DNA of 64,000 nucleotides, taken from NCBI RefSeq assembly GCF_011043555.1, contig NZ_JAAKGS010000001.1:620001-684000 (forward strand). The letters are read 5' to 3'. The notes under the pieces were generated by a model, which was not told the origin of the DNA, made no database searches, and saw only the letters and a program-made list of their open reading frames with translations. Shown here piece after piece: positions 50,039-57,887 of the stretch. How positions within the stretch are numbered: the stretch's first letter is position 1; every line of letters begins with the position of its first letter. Made by a program: the position numbers and the translations under genes. Source of the DNA: Sphingobacterium sp. SGR-19. GTDB taxonomy: Bacteria; Bacteroidota; Bacteroidia; Sphingobacteriales; Sphingobacteriaceae.

Positions 50039-50620
50039 TTATTTGGGTACTTTCCCCCATAAGCCTTGTTTCGCATTACGCGCCTGTTTTTGCAGATCGA
50101 TAAACTGCTCCACATGCTTTACATTGGGTGGATAGGTATCGACTACGGCGTAGCCTCGTTCGACCAACGAGGCATTGAGAAACGTTCCGTCCTCCAGATA
50201 AATGTAGGCTAATCTACGTTTGTACCTATCCATAGCTTGTACATCAAACTCCAGGCGTACCCATTGATGCTCTGTCTTAGACTGAACGTATTCTTTGGAT
50301 TCGGTTGCAAAGTATCCTTTTTGCTTCCAGCGGGAGTTCCGTGTTTCCGGCGCATCAATGCCGATGAAGCGCACTTTGAAGGATTCTTTACCGTTGTCCA
50401 CCCAAAACGTATCGCCGTCGATAACTTTAGTGACGTAGGCGTAGCCTTCTTTCCATCGTTTTTCCTTTTCTCTGCGAGGCGGTTCATTTTCGCGGGGTGT
50501 ACTCGTGACTTCCTCGGTTTCGCCTTTAACGCTATAAACGTAGTCTGACTGACTCTGGCAGGCTGTGGAGATATAGCATAATAACACCGATAAAACGGTA
50601 AAAATGTAACGGTTCTTCAT
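50039..50620 (-). CDS. Staphylococcal-nuclease-like exported protein (SNase family)
   Basis: 193 residues. A lipoprotein-like signal (LLCYISTAC) and a charged linker precede an SNase domain at about 60-190: VIDGDTFWVDNGKESFKVRF, IGIDAPETRNS, and MDRYKRRLAYIYLEDGTFLN, with the catalytic Arg and Glu region (RFIGIDAPE, YKRR) present. It should be a Ca-dependent surface nuclease. It is preceded by the response regulator gene on the same strand with only 24 bases between them, so co-transcription is possible. A strong terminator follows. Confidence 0.88.
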   Translation of the reverse strand: MKNRYIFTVLSVLLCYISTACQSQSDYVYSVKGETEEVTSTPRENEPPRREKEKRWKEGYAYVTKVIDGDTFWVDNGKESFKVRFIGIDAPETRNSRWKQKGYFATESKEYVQSKTEHQWVRLEFDVQAMDRYKRRLAYIYLEDGTFLNASLVERGYAVVDTYPPNVKHVEQFIDLQKQARNAKQGLWGKVPK

Positions 50621-50644
50621 CGTGCAAAGATAGACTTCGGTGTG

Positions 50645-51310
50645 CTAAATTATGCCAACGTCTTTACAATAGGCGACGAGTTGTTCATTCTTTGAAAAAC
50701 CTAGAACAGTACGCATGAGGCCTAGTCTTTTTTCGACACTACTGAGCCCGGAAGGCTTCATATTCTTCTCCTCCAGATAGGAAGGAATGTTCTTCTGCGG
50801 CACCCCTTCTGCCAACAGGGAAATAATATAAACATCAAAAGCCGTGAACTCATGACTATGTTTTTCCTTTAATGATTCTTTAACCTCGGGTGAATAATAC
50901 GTTCTATTGTTATAAACAGTTTGCAAAGCTTCTTTTAGATGTTGTGCGTCGCGACGTGCCTTACGGACGTAGCCGTCAATAGTCTTCTGTTTAAACAGCT
51001 CATCGATAACACTGGAACGTGTTTCTGCTGAAAGTACGATTATTTTTAAATCTGGCTGAACTTGTTTTACTGCGCGAACGAGTTCTGTGCCGTGGGTGAT
51101 CTGCTGCGGCGTATTGTCATCCTCAAAAATCAGATCGGTAATCAACAGGTCGTAGGGTTCGTCCTCGTTCAGCGCTTTTTTTATCCAGTTTAACGCGTGG
51201 TCACAGTAGTAGACATACTTTGCCTCTTGAATACCTAAGTCATGCAGTGTTTTCTGAACCGAAATATTGGCTATCTCGTGGTCCTCAGCGATCAATATTT
51301 TTTTAAACAT
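50645..51310 (-). CDS. Response regulator of the local two-component system
   Basis: 221 residues. Receiver domain (about 1-125): KILIAEDHEIANIS (acidic pair), DLLITDLIFED (phospho-acceptor Asp in ITDL), VLSAET and GYVRKAR (conserved Thr/Ser and Lys). The C-terminal 75 residues (FTAFDVYIISLLAEGVPQKN to SKNEQLVAYCKDVGII) are shaped like a diverged LuxR-type HTH. Twelve bases after the kinase gene; in addition it has its own regulon promoter inside the kinase gene. I infer that it may itself be the activator that binds TACGG-N4-CCGTA, making that site autoregulatory. Confidence 0.85.
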   Translation of the reverse strand: MFKKILIAEDHEIANISVQKTLHDLGIQEAKYVYYCDHALNWIKKALNEDEPYDLLITDLIFEDDNTPQQITHGTELVRAVKQVQPDLKIIVLSAETRSSVIDELFKQKTIDGYVRKARRDAQHLKEALQTVYNNRTYYSPEVKESLKEKHSHEFTAFDVYIISLLAEGVPQKNIPSYLEEKNMKPSGLSSVEKRLGLMRTVLGFSKNEQLVAYCKDVGII

Positions 51311-51322
51311 ACATCTCTTCTT

Positions 51323-53008
51323 TTAGAAAATGGGAATAGCGATTTCTACTTTCAATCCTTTTCCCAGTTCGCTAGCAAAAGTAATTTGCCCTTCTATATT
51401 TTTCATACGGGAAACCGTATTCTTTAAACCATTTCCTTGAGAATCTACATTTTTCATCCCAACACCGTTGTCTTTGTAGTATATTTTTAATTGTGCGTCG
51501 GTTTTCTCAAAACGGATGATCACTTGATCTGTATGACTATGTTTTCGCATATTGACCATGAGTTCCTGCAACACATGCTTAATTTCGGTTTTCACATTTT
51601 CGTTGACATCGTCCCAGAGTTGACTTTCATTCCCTACGATGAGTACTTTGTGCTGCTCGTTGGCAAATGATGTTAATAGTTCGGTTATCTGTTGCGCATA
51701 GGTCTGTTCGGCGGGGAAGGATTCTTCGGCTTCATAGGATATGTCACGGGATTTATGATAAACGCCTTCCAACTTATCCAGAATTCCTTCCCGATCGATA
51801 GCTTCTTTGTTTTCTATTTCGCTCATCACCCGGTAGATGCCGTTGGCTACGACATCGTGAACTTTGCGGGACGTTTTAAGCTGGCTGGCTTTGATTTTAT
51901 GCTGTGCTTCGAGTTCCAGCCGTTGTTTACGCTTTCTGTACCAAAATCGTCCCCCTAGGACGGAGAGTATGAATAAAAATACAAGGCTTCCGGTAAAAAA
52001 CCGTTGTCTTGTTAGTCTATTGATTTTTTCTGCATTTTCCTTCTGTAATCGCAGGTTATCTGCCTTATTTTTCTCTACTTCGTATCGAATGAGCGCAAAC
52101 TGATTTTTAGCCGCGGCTCTAGCTTGATGCAAACTATCGGTAAGTAATTGGTAGGTATGAAAATATTCTTTTGCCTTTCCTTCCGGACTTAGTTCGATGA
52201 GCTTACTTAAGGCATAGACTTGGTCGTCCGGACTTTGGATTTCGTTGGCTGTGTCGTACATTTTTCTTGCATACCATAATGCGGAATCGGGGCGTGTATG
52301 GGCGTAATAATCCGTGAGGTGAACGTAACTGGCATGCAGCCCCCATTGGTCGGTTTCCTCTTTCCGGATAGTAAGCGATGTCAGCAATTCGTCCGCGGCT
52401 GGGTACGTAGGGTCAGCAAGCCATTTCGTTCTGGCCAAATTTGACAGGACCCGAGCGTACTGTCTCCTATTATGCTGAACGCTATGGTAGATATCTGTAT
52501 AAATCTGTACGGCTTTATCATAGGCTTTAAGATTCTGATAACTTATCGCCATATTGTTCTGATAGATCAGGCTATTCAAGGAGTCTTGGGAAAACTGGAG
52601 CGCTAACTTATAGAACGCTAAAGCCTGTTCAAAATCGTTAAGTTTTCCCGTAGCAGCCCCGAGATTGTTATAGTTCGTACTGAGGTATATATGGTGTTTA
52701 GGGTTGCTCTTGTCTAGATAATCTACTGCCTGCAGCGCGGTTTCCTGTGCGCCAAAATGATCGCCCTGGTCTTTTTGTGTAATGGCCATGTTGATGAGGC
52801 ACTTAGCCACGCCGAGGCTATCGCCACTTTCGAGAAATAATTGTCTCGCTTCATCAAAAAAGAAAAATGAGCTATCGGCTTTTCCTTTTTCAATGTATTC
52901 ATAAGCTATATCGAAGGCAACATTTGATATTGGAGTTTTCTTTTCTTCATTATTTTTTATACACGAAACACCAAATAACAAAAACAGATATAGCGAAACT
53001 TTCTTCAC
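51323..53008 (-). CDS. TPR-containing sensor histidine kinase (lipoprotein signal)
   Basis: 561 residues. N-terminal lipobox-like LFGVSC, tetratricopeptide repeats up to about residue 290, a transmembrane segment (FFTGSLVFLFILSVLGG), a HisKA_3-like dimerisation helix (SRKVHDVVANGIYRVMSEIE, His in VHDV) and a HATPase (ELMVNMRKHSHTDQVIIRFE, YYKDNGVGM, GNGLKNTVSRM). This is the Bacteroidota TPR-kinase type that senses through periplasmic TPRs. The codons for NTVSRM contain the palindrome that drives the response regulator gene. Confidence 0.88.
   Translation of the reverse strand: MKKVSLYLFLLFGVSCIKNNEEKKTPISNVAFDIAYEYIEKGKADSSFFFFDEARQLFLESGDSLGVAKCLINMAITQKDQGDHFGAQETALQAVDYLDKSNPKHHIYLSTNYNNLGAATGKLNDFEQALAFYKLALQFSQDSLNSLIYQNNMAISYQNLKAYDKAVQIYTDIYHSVQHNRRQYARVLSNLARTKWLADPTYPAADELLTSLTIRKEETDQWGLHASYVHLTDYYAHTRPDSALWYARKMYDTANEIQSPDDQVYALSKLIELSPEGKAKEYFHTYQLLTDSLHQARAAAKNQFALIRYEVEKNKADNLRLQKENAEKINRLTRQRFFTGSLVFLFILSVLGGRFWYRKRKQRLELEAQHKIKASQLKTSRKVHDVVANGIYRVMSEIENKEAIDREGILDKLEGVYHKSRDISYEAEESFPAEQTYAQQITELLTSFANEQHKVLIVGNESQLWDDVNENVKTEIKHVLQELMVNMRKHSHTDQVIIRFEKTDAQLKIYYKDNGVGMKNVDSQGNGLKNTVSRMKNIEGQITFASELGKGLKVEIAIPIF
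51376..51420 (-). promoter_or_regulatory. Intragenic regulon promoter driving the response regulator
   Basis: ATACGG-GAAA-CCGTAT (51405-51420) lies in kinase codons, and leftward TACTTTTG (51376-51383) follows at exactly 36.5 bases. The transcript would start about 60 bases before the response regulator ATG, allowing production of the regulator without the kinase. Confidence 0.6.
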
Positions 53009-53062
53009 AGGTTAATTTTTATTCTAATATATATACTATTTCGCTCTTATAAAAATACTCAA

Positions 53063-53089
53063 CAAAAAAAGGCAGCCATAGGCTACCTT
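53063..53089 (-). terminator. Terminator of the 47-residue gene
   Basis: AAAGG-c-AGCC / GGCT-a-CCTTT stem with a 3-base loop; leftward it is followed by a T run. It separates the small gene from the kinase gene. Confidence 0.75.
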
Positions 53090-53112
53090 TATTAAGTTGA
53101 TTGGGCTTATTG

Positions 53113-53256
53113 TTAATTATTTTTAGGCGGTCTTGGCGTATCCGTTTCTCCACCATGATCCCCTGATTTTTGAACAGTTTGCTGTCCAGATTTATTACCA
53201 TTGTGAGCTGCGTCACCACCTTGTCCAAATAATAGGGCTAAAATTAAATACCACAT
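53113..53256 (-). CDS. 47-residue small membrane/secreted peptide upstream of the kinase
   Basis: Reads MWYLILALLFGQGGDAAHNG, then hydrophilic Gln/Lys/Gly/Pro-rich residues ending PPKNN. One N-terminal hydrophobic helix of about 10 residues makes it a membrane-attached or exported peptide. The frame is closed by a stop and followed by its own terminator, so it is a discrete unit. It lies between the structured region at 53.3 kb and the sensor kinase; it may be a signal peptide for that kinase or a small toxin. No family recognised. Confidence 0.5.
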   Translation of the reverse strand: MWYLILALLFGQGGDAAHNGNKSGQQTVQKSGDHGGETDTPRPPKNN

Positions 53257-53283
53257 TTTTCAAAAATTAAAAGTCAAAAACTT

Positions 53284-53409
53284 GGTAGGTCCACGTGCTC
53301 CATGCACGGGATTGCTACGGTTGTTTCAGAAGGCCTTCTGAATTTTTGGGAAGTGGGAGTTTCCATCGCGGGAGACAGTAACTGCTTCCCAAACCGGCTA
53401 ATGCCTACC
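53284..53409. ncRNA. Candidate multibranch structured RNA
   Basis: Closing stem GGTAGG (53284-53289) with CCTACC (53404-53409); hairpin CGTGC/GCACG (53294-53298 with 53304-53308); stem CGGTT (53318-53322) with AACCG (53392-53396); perfect palindromic hairpin TTCAGAA-GGCC-TTCTGAA (53325-53342); and stem TGGGAAG/CTTCCCA (53347-53353 with 53385-53391). All nest into a four-branched fold. Leftward it would be the leader of the 47-residue gene, whose ATG is 28 bases on; rightward it would precede a gene-free stretch. I could not match it to a known riboswitch. Confidence 0.45.
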
Positions 53410-53531
53410 GCGACTTCTTCTCTTTTTGGAATCTCTTTCGTATCTTTCCTGGAAAGAACTAATCGGTGTTTTAACTGATTCCGAAAGCAAATTTATGAGC
53501 AACAAAATCCTAAAAACCAATGTTTTACGAT

Positions 53532-53591
53532 ATTTCCGATATTTCCGGGATCATTCCGGTTCTTCCGGCACATTGCTGGAATTTCCGATGG
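53532..53591 (+). repeat. Three 20-bp direct repeats rich in TTCCGG
   Basis: Units 53532-53551, 53552-53571 and 53572-53591 follow the pattern ATTCCGG-n2-TTTCCGG-n3, so CC dinucleotides step 9, 11, 9, 11, 9 bases. They lie upstream of the regulon palindrome and promoter of the following membrane protein gene. This looks like a helically phased protein-binding array. Confidence 0.55.
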
Positions 53592-53619
53592 ATTTACGTG
53601 GGTTTTAGGATTGCTCTGT

Positions 53620-53664
53620 TTACGGATTTCCGTAATTTCCGGTAATCTGATTGATTTATTTTTG
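53620..53664 (+). promoter_or_regulatory. Regulon promoter of the 53.7-kb membrane protein gene (leaderless)
   Basis: TTACGG-ATTT-CCGTAA (53620-53635) and -7 box TATTTTTG (53657-53664), centre-to-box 36.5 bases. The box ends 6 bases before the ATG, so the mRNA should be leaderless. Confidence 0.65.
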
Positions 53665-53669
53665 TTAAA

Positions 53670-54611
53670 ATGTTTGAAAAATTCCAAACGGCGGTGAGAA
53701 ACGCCTACCTAGATTTAAAGAATGAAGGTCATCTCCATTTCGATAGAGTATATCCTTCTCCGGGAGAGCTTAGATCCTGGTGTTTAAAACGTTACCTAGA
53801 AAATCTCAATCATGATGACGAAAAAGTCTTTATTGATTTTTTTAATAGCGGAAAGTCCTCAAAGGATCTCTCCGTTCTTATCGAAAAATTTGATTTGGAC
53901 AAGCTAAAGCCCTTGCGGAGTTTTATAAATGGTGATACGAAGAAAAGACCAGACGAAAATATCGTGAAGTTGCTAGCGATTTTGATAGACTTCAAACCTC
54001 GTCCCTACAAAGCTTATCACTGGGGTGAACATGTATATCCGGGTGATCTGAATGAGGGTGAAGAAAATTCTTTGGCTTCAGGTTCGGACTCCGACAGCTC
54101 ATCTGCAGAGTGGCCCTCCACAGATGGAGCAGAAAAGGAAGACGGTACACTAAAAGCTATTGAACAGGCAGAAGTTGAAAATAAGGAATATAAAGAGGAC
54201 ACGCTAGAAGCGATAGAAATCAAAGGAAGATCGAAACACAATAAACTATTATATGCGGGAGTTGGTGTGGTTATTGTGACGGTGTTGTTTGCTGTTTATA
54301 ATATATTTACGCCTGCGGATTGTATGTGCTGGAACGGGGAACGGTATGTGGGGATCGATTGTCAGGATAAAGATCAACCTTATCAGGTTATTGGTTTGGA
54401 CAAAAGCAAGTTGGTCCATTTTCAGAAAATTACGCGTACAGACACGTTGAACCATGAGGATGTTGGAAAGGTTTGGTACTCGAAGATCAATAATGAAGTG
54501 GAGTTTTTCACCTATCCCGGCCATCACCCGGTAGAATACGGACGATCACTGAAAGCGGCCACTGAACACATTATTGACAAATATGCAGGGAGACGTGCAA
54601 CGGACGAGTGA
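53670..54611 (+). CDS. Single-pass membrane protein of unknown function
   Basis: 313 residues. A soluble N-terminal domain (about 1-110) begins MFEKFQTAVRNAYLDLKNEG and includes a helix-rich DEKVFIDFFNSGKSSKDLSV; then a long acidic, Ser-rich linker, a transmembrane helix near residue 195 (LLYAGVGVVIVTVLFAVYNI), and a short external domain starting DCMCWNGERYVGIDCQD with three cysteines. No family recognised. The inside-TM-outside layout recalls a signalling protein, anti-sigma-like or receptor. It has one of the clearest regulon promoters and three 20-bp repeats upstream. Confidence 0.65.
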   Translation: MFEKFQTAVRNAYLDLKNEGHLHFDRVYPSPGELRSWCLKRYLENLNHDDEKVFIDFFNSGKSSKDLSVLIEKFDLDKLKPLRSFINGDTKKRPDENIVKLLAILIDFKPRPYKAYHWGEHVYPGDLNEGEENSLASGSDSDSSSAEWPSTDGAEKEDGTLKAIEQAEVENKEYKEDTLEAIEIKGRSKHNKLLYAGVGVVIVTVLFAVYNIFTPADCMCWNGERYVGIDCQDKDQPYQVIGLDKSKLVHFQKITRTDTLNHEDVGKVWYSKINNEVEFFTYPGHHPVEYGRSLKAATEHIIDKYAGRRATDE

Positions 54612-54786
54612 TGTGACACAGTTCAGTTTACACTACCAGTATTGAAAAACAATCATGTACAAGTTAGCATTCTAAATGTATTCATACCTGACATATACCA
54701 AATTCCTCCTTCGTTAGCGTAAATACGCGTGATACCAATATCAGAAAGATGGTTTTCGAACCGCCAAGGAGGCGTTTCCTAATAAT

Positions 54787-55254
54787 TTATTTGTCAATTT
54801 TGTGTATGTCTGTTTTATAAACATTGGGGTCGAATAGCTCCATATATAATTCTGGCTTTGGCAGTTTACGAAAGCCATACTTTTCATAAAGCCAATCAGC
54901 TGTGGATGTCAATAAAATCCACCGTCTTAATCCTTGTAAATTCGGATGTTTAATTACAGCGTCCATTAGTTTTTTTGAAAGTCCTTGTCCTCGATAAATA
55001 TCCAAAACATAAATGTCTCCCAAGTAAGCAATAGTTGAAAAATCCGATATGATTCTTGCAAACCCAATCTGTTTGCCGTTATGAAATAGTCCGAAGTTTA
55101 AAGAATTGTCAATTGAAGTCTTCACTCTTTCAATGGGAATATTGTCACTCCAACCTGAATATTTTGATAGAAAGTCGTGGATTGCAACTATATCCATTTT
55201 TGATTTGTCTGTCGTAATTGTAAAGTCGTCAAAAGTGATTTCAATTATTTTCAT
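54787..55254 (-). CDS. GNAT-family N-acetyltransferase
   Basis: 155 residues. Acetyl-CoA-binding motif at YLGDIYVLDIYRGQGLSKKL (R-G-x-G-L), preceded by KQIGFARIISDFS and followed by LLTSTADWLYEKYGFRKL. This is the typical GCN5 fold. Substrate unknown. It lies in a leftward block with a VOC protein and two AraC regulators, each separated by short gaps. Confidence 0.85.
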   Translation of the reverse strand: MKIIEITFDDFTITTDKSKMDIVAIHDFLSKYSGWSDNIPIERVKTSIDNSLNFGLFHNGKQIGFARIISDFSTIAYLGDIYVLDIYRGQGLSKKLMDAVIKHPNLQGLRRWILLTSTADWLYEKYGFRKLPKPELYMELFDPNVYKTDIHKIDK

Positions 55255-55310
55255 TTCGTACTCATTTTTATTTCAGTTTTATCTATTTGGTTGGTCTTCG
55301 CCAATCACCG

Positions 55311-55781
55311 CTATTCCTGCGGTGGTGAATATTTTACAATGTCAATACCAACTCCGTTTGGGTCTTGTATAGCAAAATGCCGATCACCCCACGGTTCGTT
55401 GCGAATGTCTATTTTGATTTCAGTTCCTTTTTGTTTCAGTTGGTTGTAGATACTATCAACGTCGTCTACTTCAATGGTTAGATAAACTCCCTTATTTTGA
55501 AATGGCGATTGAAACAACGATTGCTGACTGGGGTGGTTTGGAAGTAAAAAGCTTATTTCCGCTTCGTGATTGGGTGTGTGCAACAAAAGGTAAAATTCAT
55601 TTTCAAATGTTACACCAAAACCCAATATTTTGGTGTAAAACTCTTTTGTTTCTGCTAATTTCGGTGTTACGATACCTGCGTTTAATTTCATCTTAATTTG
55701 TTTTTTAGTTGTTGAACTTGATTGAGAAAATACATTTGCAGTTAAGCAAAATGTGGCAATGATTAAAACTATCCATTTCAT
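55311..55781 (-). CDS. VOC (glyoxalase/bleomycin-resistance) protein with signal peptide
   Basis: 156 residues. An N-terminal signal peptide (WIVLIIATFCLTANVFSQ) precedes a single VOC module with two beta-alpha-beta halves (LAETKEFYTKILGFGVTFEN; EVDDVDSIYNQLKQKGTEIK, FAIQDPNGVGIDIV). Most VOC enzymes are cytosolic, so export is unusual. An internal ATG (MKLNAGIV) would give a cytosolic form. Confidence 0.8.
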   Translation of the reverse strand: MKWIVLIIATFCLTANVFSQSSSTTKKQIKMKLNAGIVTPKLAETKEFYTKILGFGVTFENEFYLLLHTPNHEAEISFLLPNHPSQQSLFQSPFQNKGVYLTIEVDDVDSIYNQLKQKGTEIKIDIRNEPWGDRHFAIQDPNGVGIDIVKYSPPQE

Positions 55782-55853
55782 TGTTTTTGAAATTGATTAA
55801 CGATACAAAGTTCAAACAAGTGAAGTGGATAGAATAGTAAAAATCGGACAACC

Positions 55854-56669
55854 TTATCTGCCAAATGCCTTGCTTGGCGTAACACCGTAAAAATTTTTGA
55901 ACTCTTTTATAAAATGTGATTGGTCATAGTAGCCTGCGTCAAAGAATAATTTATTCTGCCACAAACTTTGCTTTGAGGGCTTTGCTCTTAAAATATTTTG
56001 AAAACGAATAACTTTGCTAAATGTCTTGGCAGTATCTCCGACATAAAACTCAAAAATTCTGCGAAGTTGTCTTTGACTGATACCTGTGTTTAAGTCTTTC
56101 TCAACATCAAGCACGCCAAAGTTTTGTAAAATGATGTCTATTGCATTGTATAATCGGTTGTCGTTATCAAATTCTATTTTTTTAATTAGTTCGAGAAAAT
56201 AATTGTCAAGCAAGACTTTGATTTCTTCCTGCTTTTGTTTTTCATTAAAACTATTTGAAATAAAATTGGACAGATACGGAACAACCAATTGCAAATGTTC
56301 ATATCGGTTGCTTAATTCCATTGCGTTAATTCTGAAAATTTGCGGAAACATGGTCGGCAAAAAACGAAGACCAACATAGTTGAAAGTATGATCAAGCGGA
56401 AATTCTGTAAACTTTTTGCAGAAACCCATTACATAATTTTCCTGCGGGTTGTTGAGTTCAAAATAAATATCAATGCAACCGTCGGCTACAACACGATAAT
56501 TAAATTGTTCGGATAATTCTTTTGTGGTTTTTAGTTGCCAATAGCAATAAAGGAATGGTTGAAGTTTGATGTCGGGCAGAAATTCAGTGTATATTACATT
56601 ATCAGCCGATTGTCTGACAGTCGGTTGGACAGGTTTGTATAGGCTTCTTATTTCGGTCGTAAAGTTCAC
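55854..56669 (-). CDS. AraC-family regulator with DUF6597-like N-terminus (1)
   Basis: 271 residues. N-terminal domain typical of Bacteroidota AraC proteins (FLPDIKLQPFLYCYWQL, VADGCIDIYFELNN, LRFLPTMFPQIFRI), C-terminal AraC HTH (ISQRQLRRIFEFYVGDTAKT, then FFDAGYYDQSHFIKEF, GVTPSKAF). It probably regulates the VOC and GNAT genes beside it. Confidence 0.85.
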   Translation of the reverse strand: MNFTTEIRSLYKPVQPTVRQSADNVIYTEFLPDIKLQPFLYCYWQLKTTKELSEQFNYRVVADGCIDIYFELNNPQENYVMGFCKKFTEFPLDHTFNYVGLRFLPTMFPQIFRINAMELSNRYEHLQLVVPYLSNFISNSFNEKQKQEEIKVLLDNYFLELIKKIEFDNDNRLYNAIDIILQNFGVLDVEKDLNTGISQRQLRRIFEFYVGDTAKTFSKVIRFQNILRAKPSKQSLWQNKLFFDAGYYDQSHFIKEFKNFYGVTPSKAFGR

Positions 56670-56747
56670 TATTTATCGTTTAAATATTTAATGTTTCCAC
56701 AAAGTTAGCTTCAGTCGGCAGTCTGCACTTTGGAAAAATGCGACAAT

Positions 56748-57482
56748 TTAAAGTTGTGATGGAGAAAGCCCCGTATTTCGTTTAATTTCATTGGTAAGAT
56801 GTGAATGGTCGTAATAACCACATTCAAAAGCAATATCAAAAAAACTTCGATTTTTATGTGATTTTTTGATAATACTCAATGCTTTCTGAAAGCGAATGAT
56901 ATTTGAATATTCTTTTGGGGATAGTCCAACGAACTTTTTAAAGTTCCGCTCTAATTGTCTTACAGTTGTAAAATTACGTTTTGACAGTTCGTAAATGCTG
57001 ATTAGTCCGCCTGTAGAATGAATATCCTCAATAACCAATTGCAATGGATTGTTTTTTATTTTCATTCTGTCAGAAAAAAATTGGTTAAGATAATCAAATG
57101 GGTTGTCAAGGATTTTATCGACATTAAATGAATTGGATTTTTCAAACTCAATGGTATCGTTCATCAATTCATTTTGAGAAGCATAATTATAGAAATTTGC
57201 AAAGGTTGCAGGTTTTAGGCACACACCCATTAAATGTGTATTACTACCAATAAAGCTATCTTTAAAAGAAGTCATTGCACCAACTACATATGTCTTTCCA
57301 AATTCCAAAGAAAGTGAGCCATTATCTGTTAAACAAGTATCTCCCAAATTCATCAATACACCTGCACAGCCGTCTGGAAAAACACGTTCCAATTGGCTTT
57401 CAAGTTTATTTCCTTTTAACTCCCAATAGAAATGAATAAAGGGTTTTAAGTCTTTGTGGGGGTTTGTCTTTTTATATTTCAT
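56748..57482 (-). CDS. AraC-family regulator with DUF6597-like N-terminus (2)
   Basis: 244 residues, diverged from its neighbour but with the same layout: LKPFIHFYWEL, RVFPDGCAGVLMNLGD, a central domain, and an HTH ending RNFKKFVGLSPKEYSNIIRF, FDIAFECGYYDHSHLTNEIK, GLSPSQL. Its start lies at the edge of a recombination scar, so its original upstream region has been changed. Confidence 0.85.
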   Translation of the reverse strand: MKYKKTNPHKDLKPFIHFYWELKGNKLESQLERVFPDGCAGVLMNLGDTCLTDNGSLSLEFGKTYVVGAMTSFKDSFIGSNTHLMGVCLKPATFANFYNYASQNELMNDTIEFEKSNSFNVDKILDNPFDYLNQFFSDRMKIKNNPLQLVIEDIHSTGGLISIYELSKRNFTTVRQLERNFKKFVGLSPKEYSNIIRFQKALSIIKKSHKNRSFFDIAFECGYYDHSHLTNEIKRNTGLSPSQL

Positions 57483-57564
57483 TTATTTTTTTGACGGTTC
57501 TACAGTGAACACTAATCTGTTTATAGATACAACAAAATTACAAAATATTTCCTGCTGTTTGTTT

Positions 57565-57780
57565 TCATGTTATGCCAAAGCAGACCCAAGATTTTTGATT
57601 GATAGTATAGCCTTGTATAAGGTACTCTTTCAATCGTTGGGTTGCTCACTGACGGAATTGTGCTGAGTGGTATATCGGAAATTCCGACATACGACTTCTT
57701 CTTCCAACTCACCGTCTTCAAATATGTTTTTCATGTGCTCTATAACCGTTGTGCGGCCCTTTTGACAGTCCGCCATTTCA
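57565..57780 (-). pseudogene. RhuM-family gene fragments at a recombination scar
   Basis: Frames read IEHMKNIFEDGELEEEVVCR then NFRYTTQH, and, after a shift, ATQRLKEYLIQGYTINQK, both matching RhuM proteins. The fragment ends at bases identical to the start of the ORF6N gene at 36.77 kb (about 22 bases). Confidence 0.65.
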
Positions 57781-57887
57781 AGACACGCGATATAAATCCA
57801 CCGAAATAATATCATCAATACTCAGCCCATAATACCGCGCTATCCTGACCAACAAATCTATCGGCGGCTCGGCCATGCCATACTCAT
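57781..57887 (-). pseudogene. C-terminal copy of the dinB-linked XRE regulator
   Basis: Encodes YEYGMAEPPIDLLVRIARYY then GLSIDDIISVDL, nearly the same as the second half of the XRE gene at 30.8 kb; the DNA is about 90 percent identical by eye. With the RhuM fragment beside it, it repeats the order found at 30.3-31.0 kb. Confidence 0.75.
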
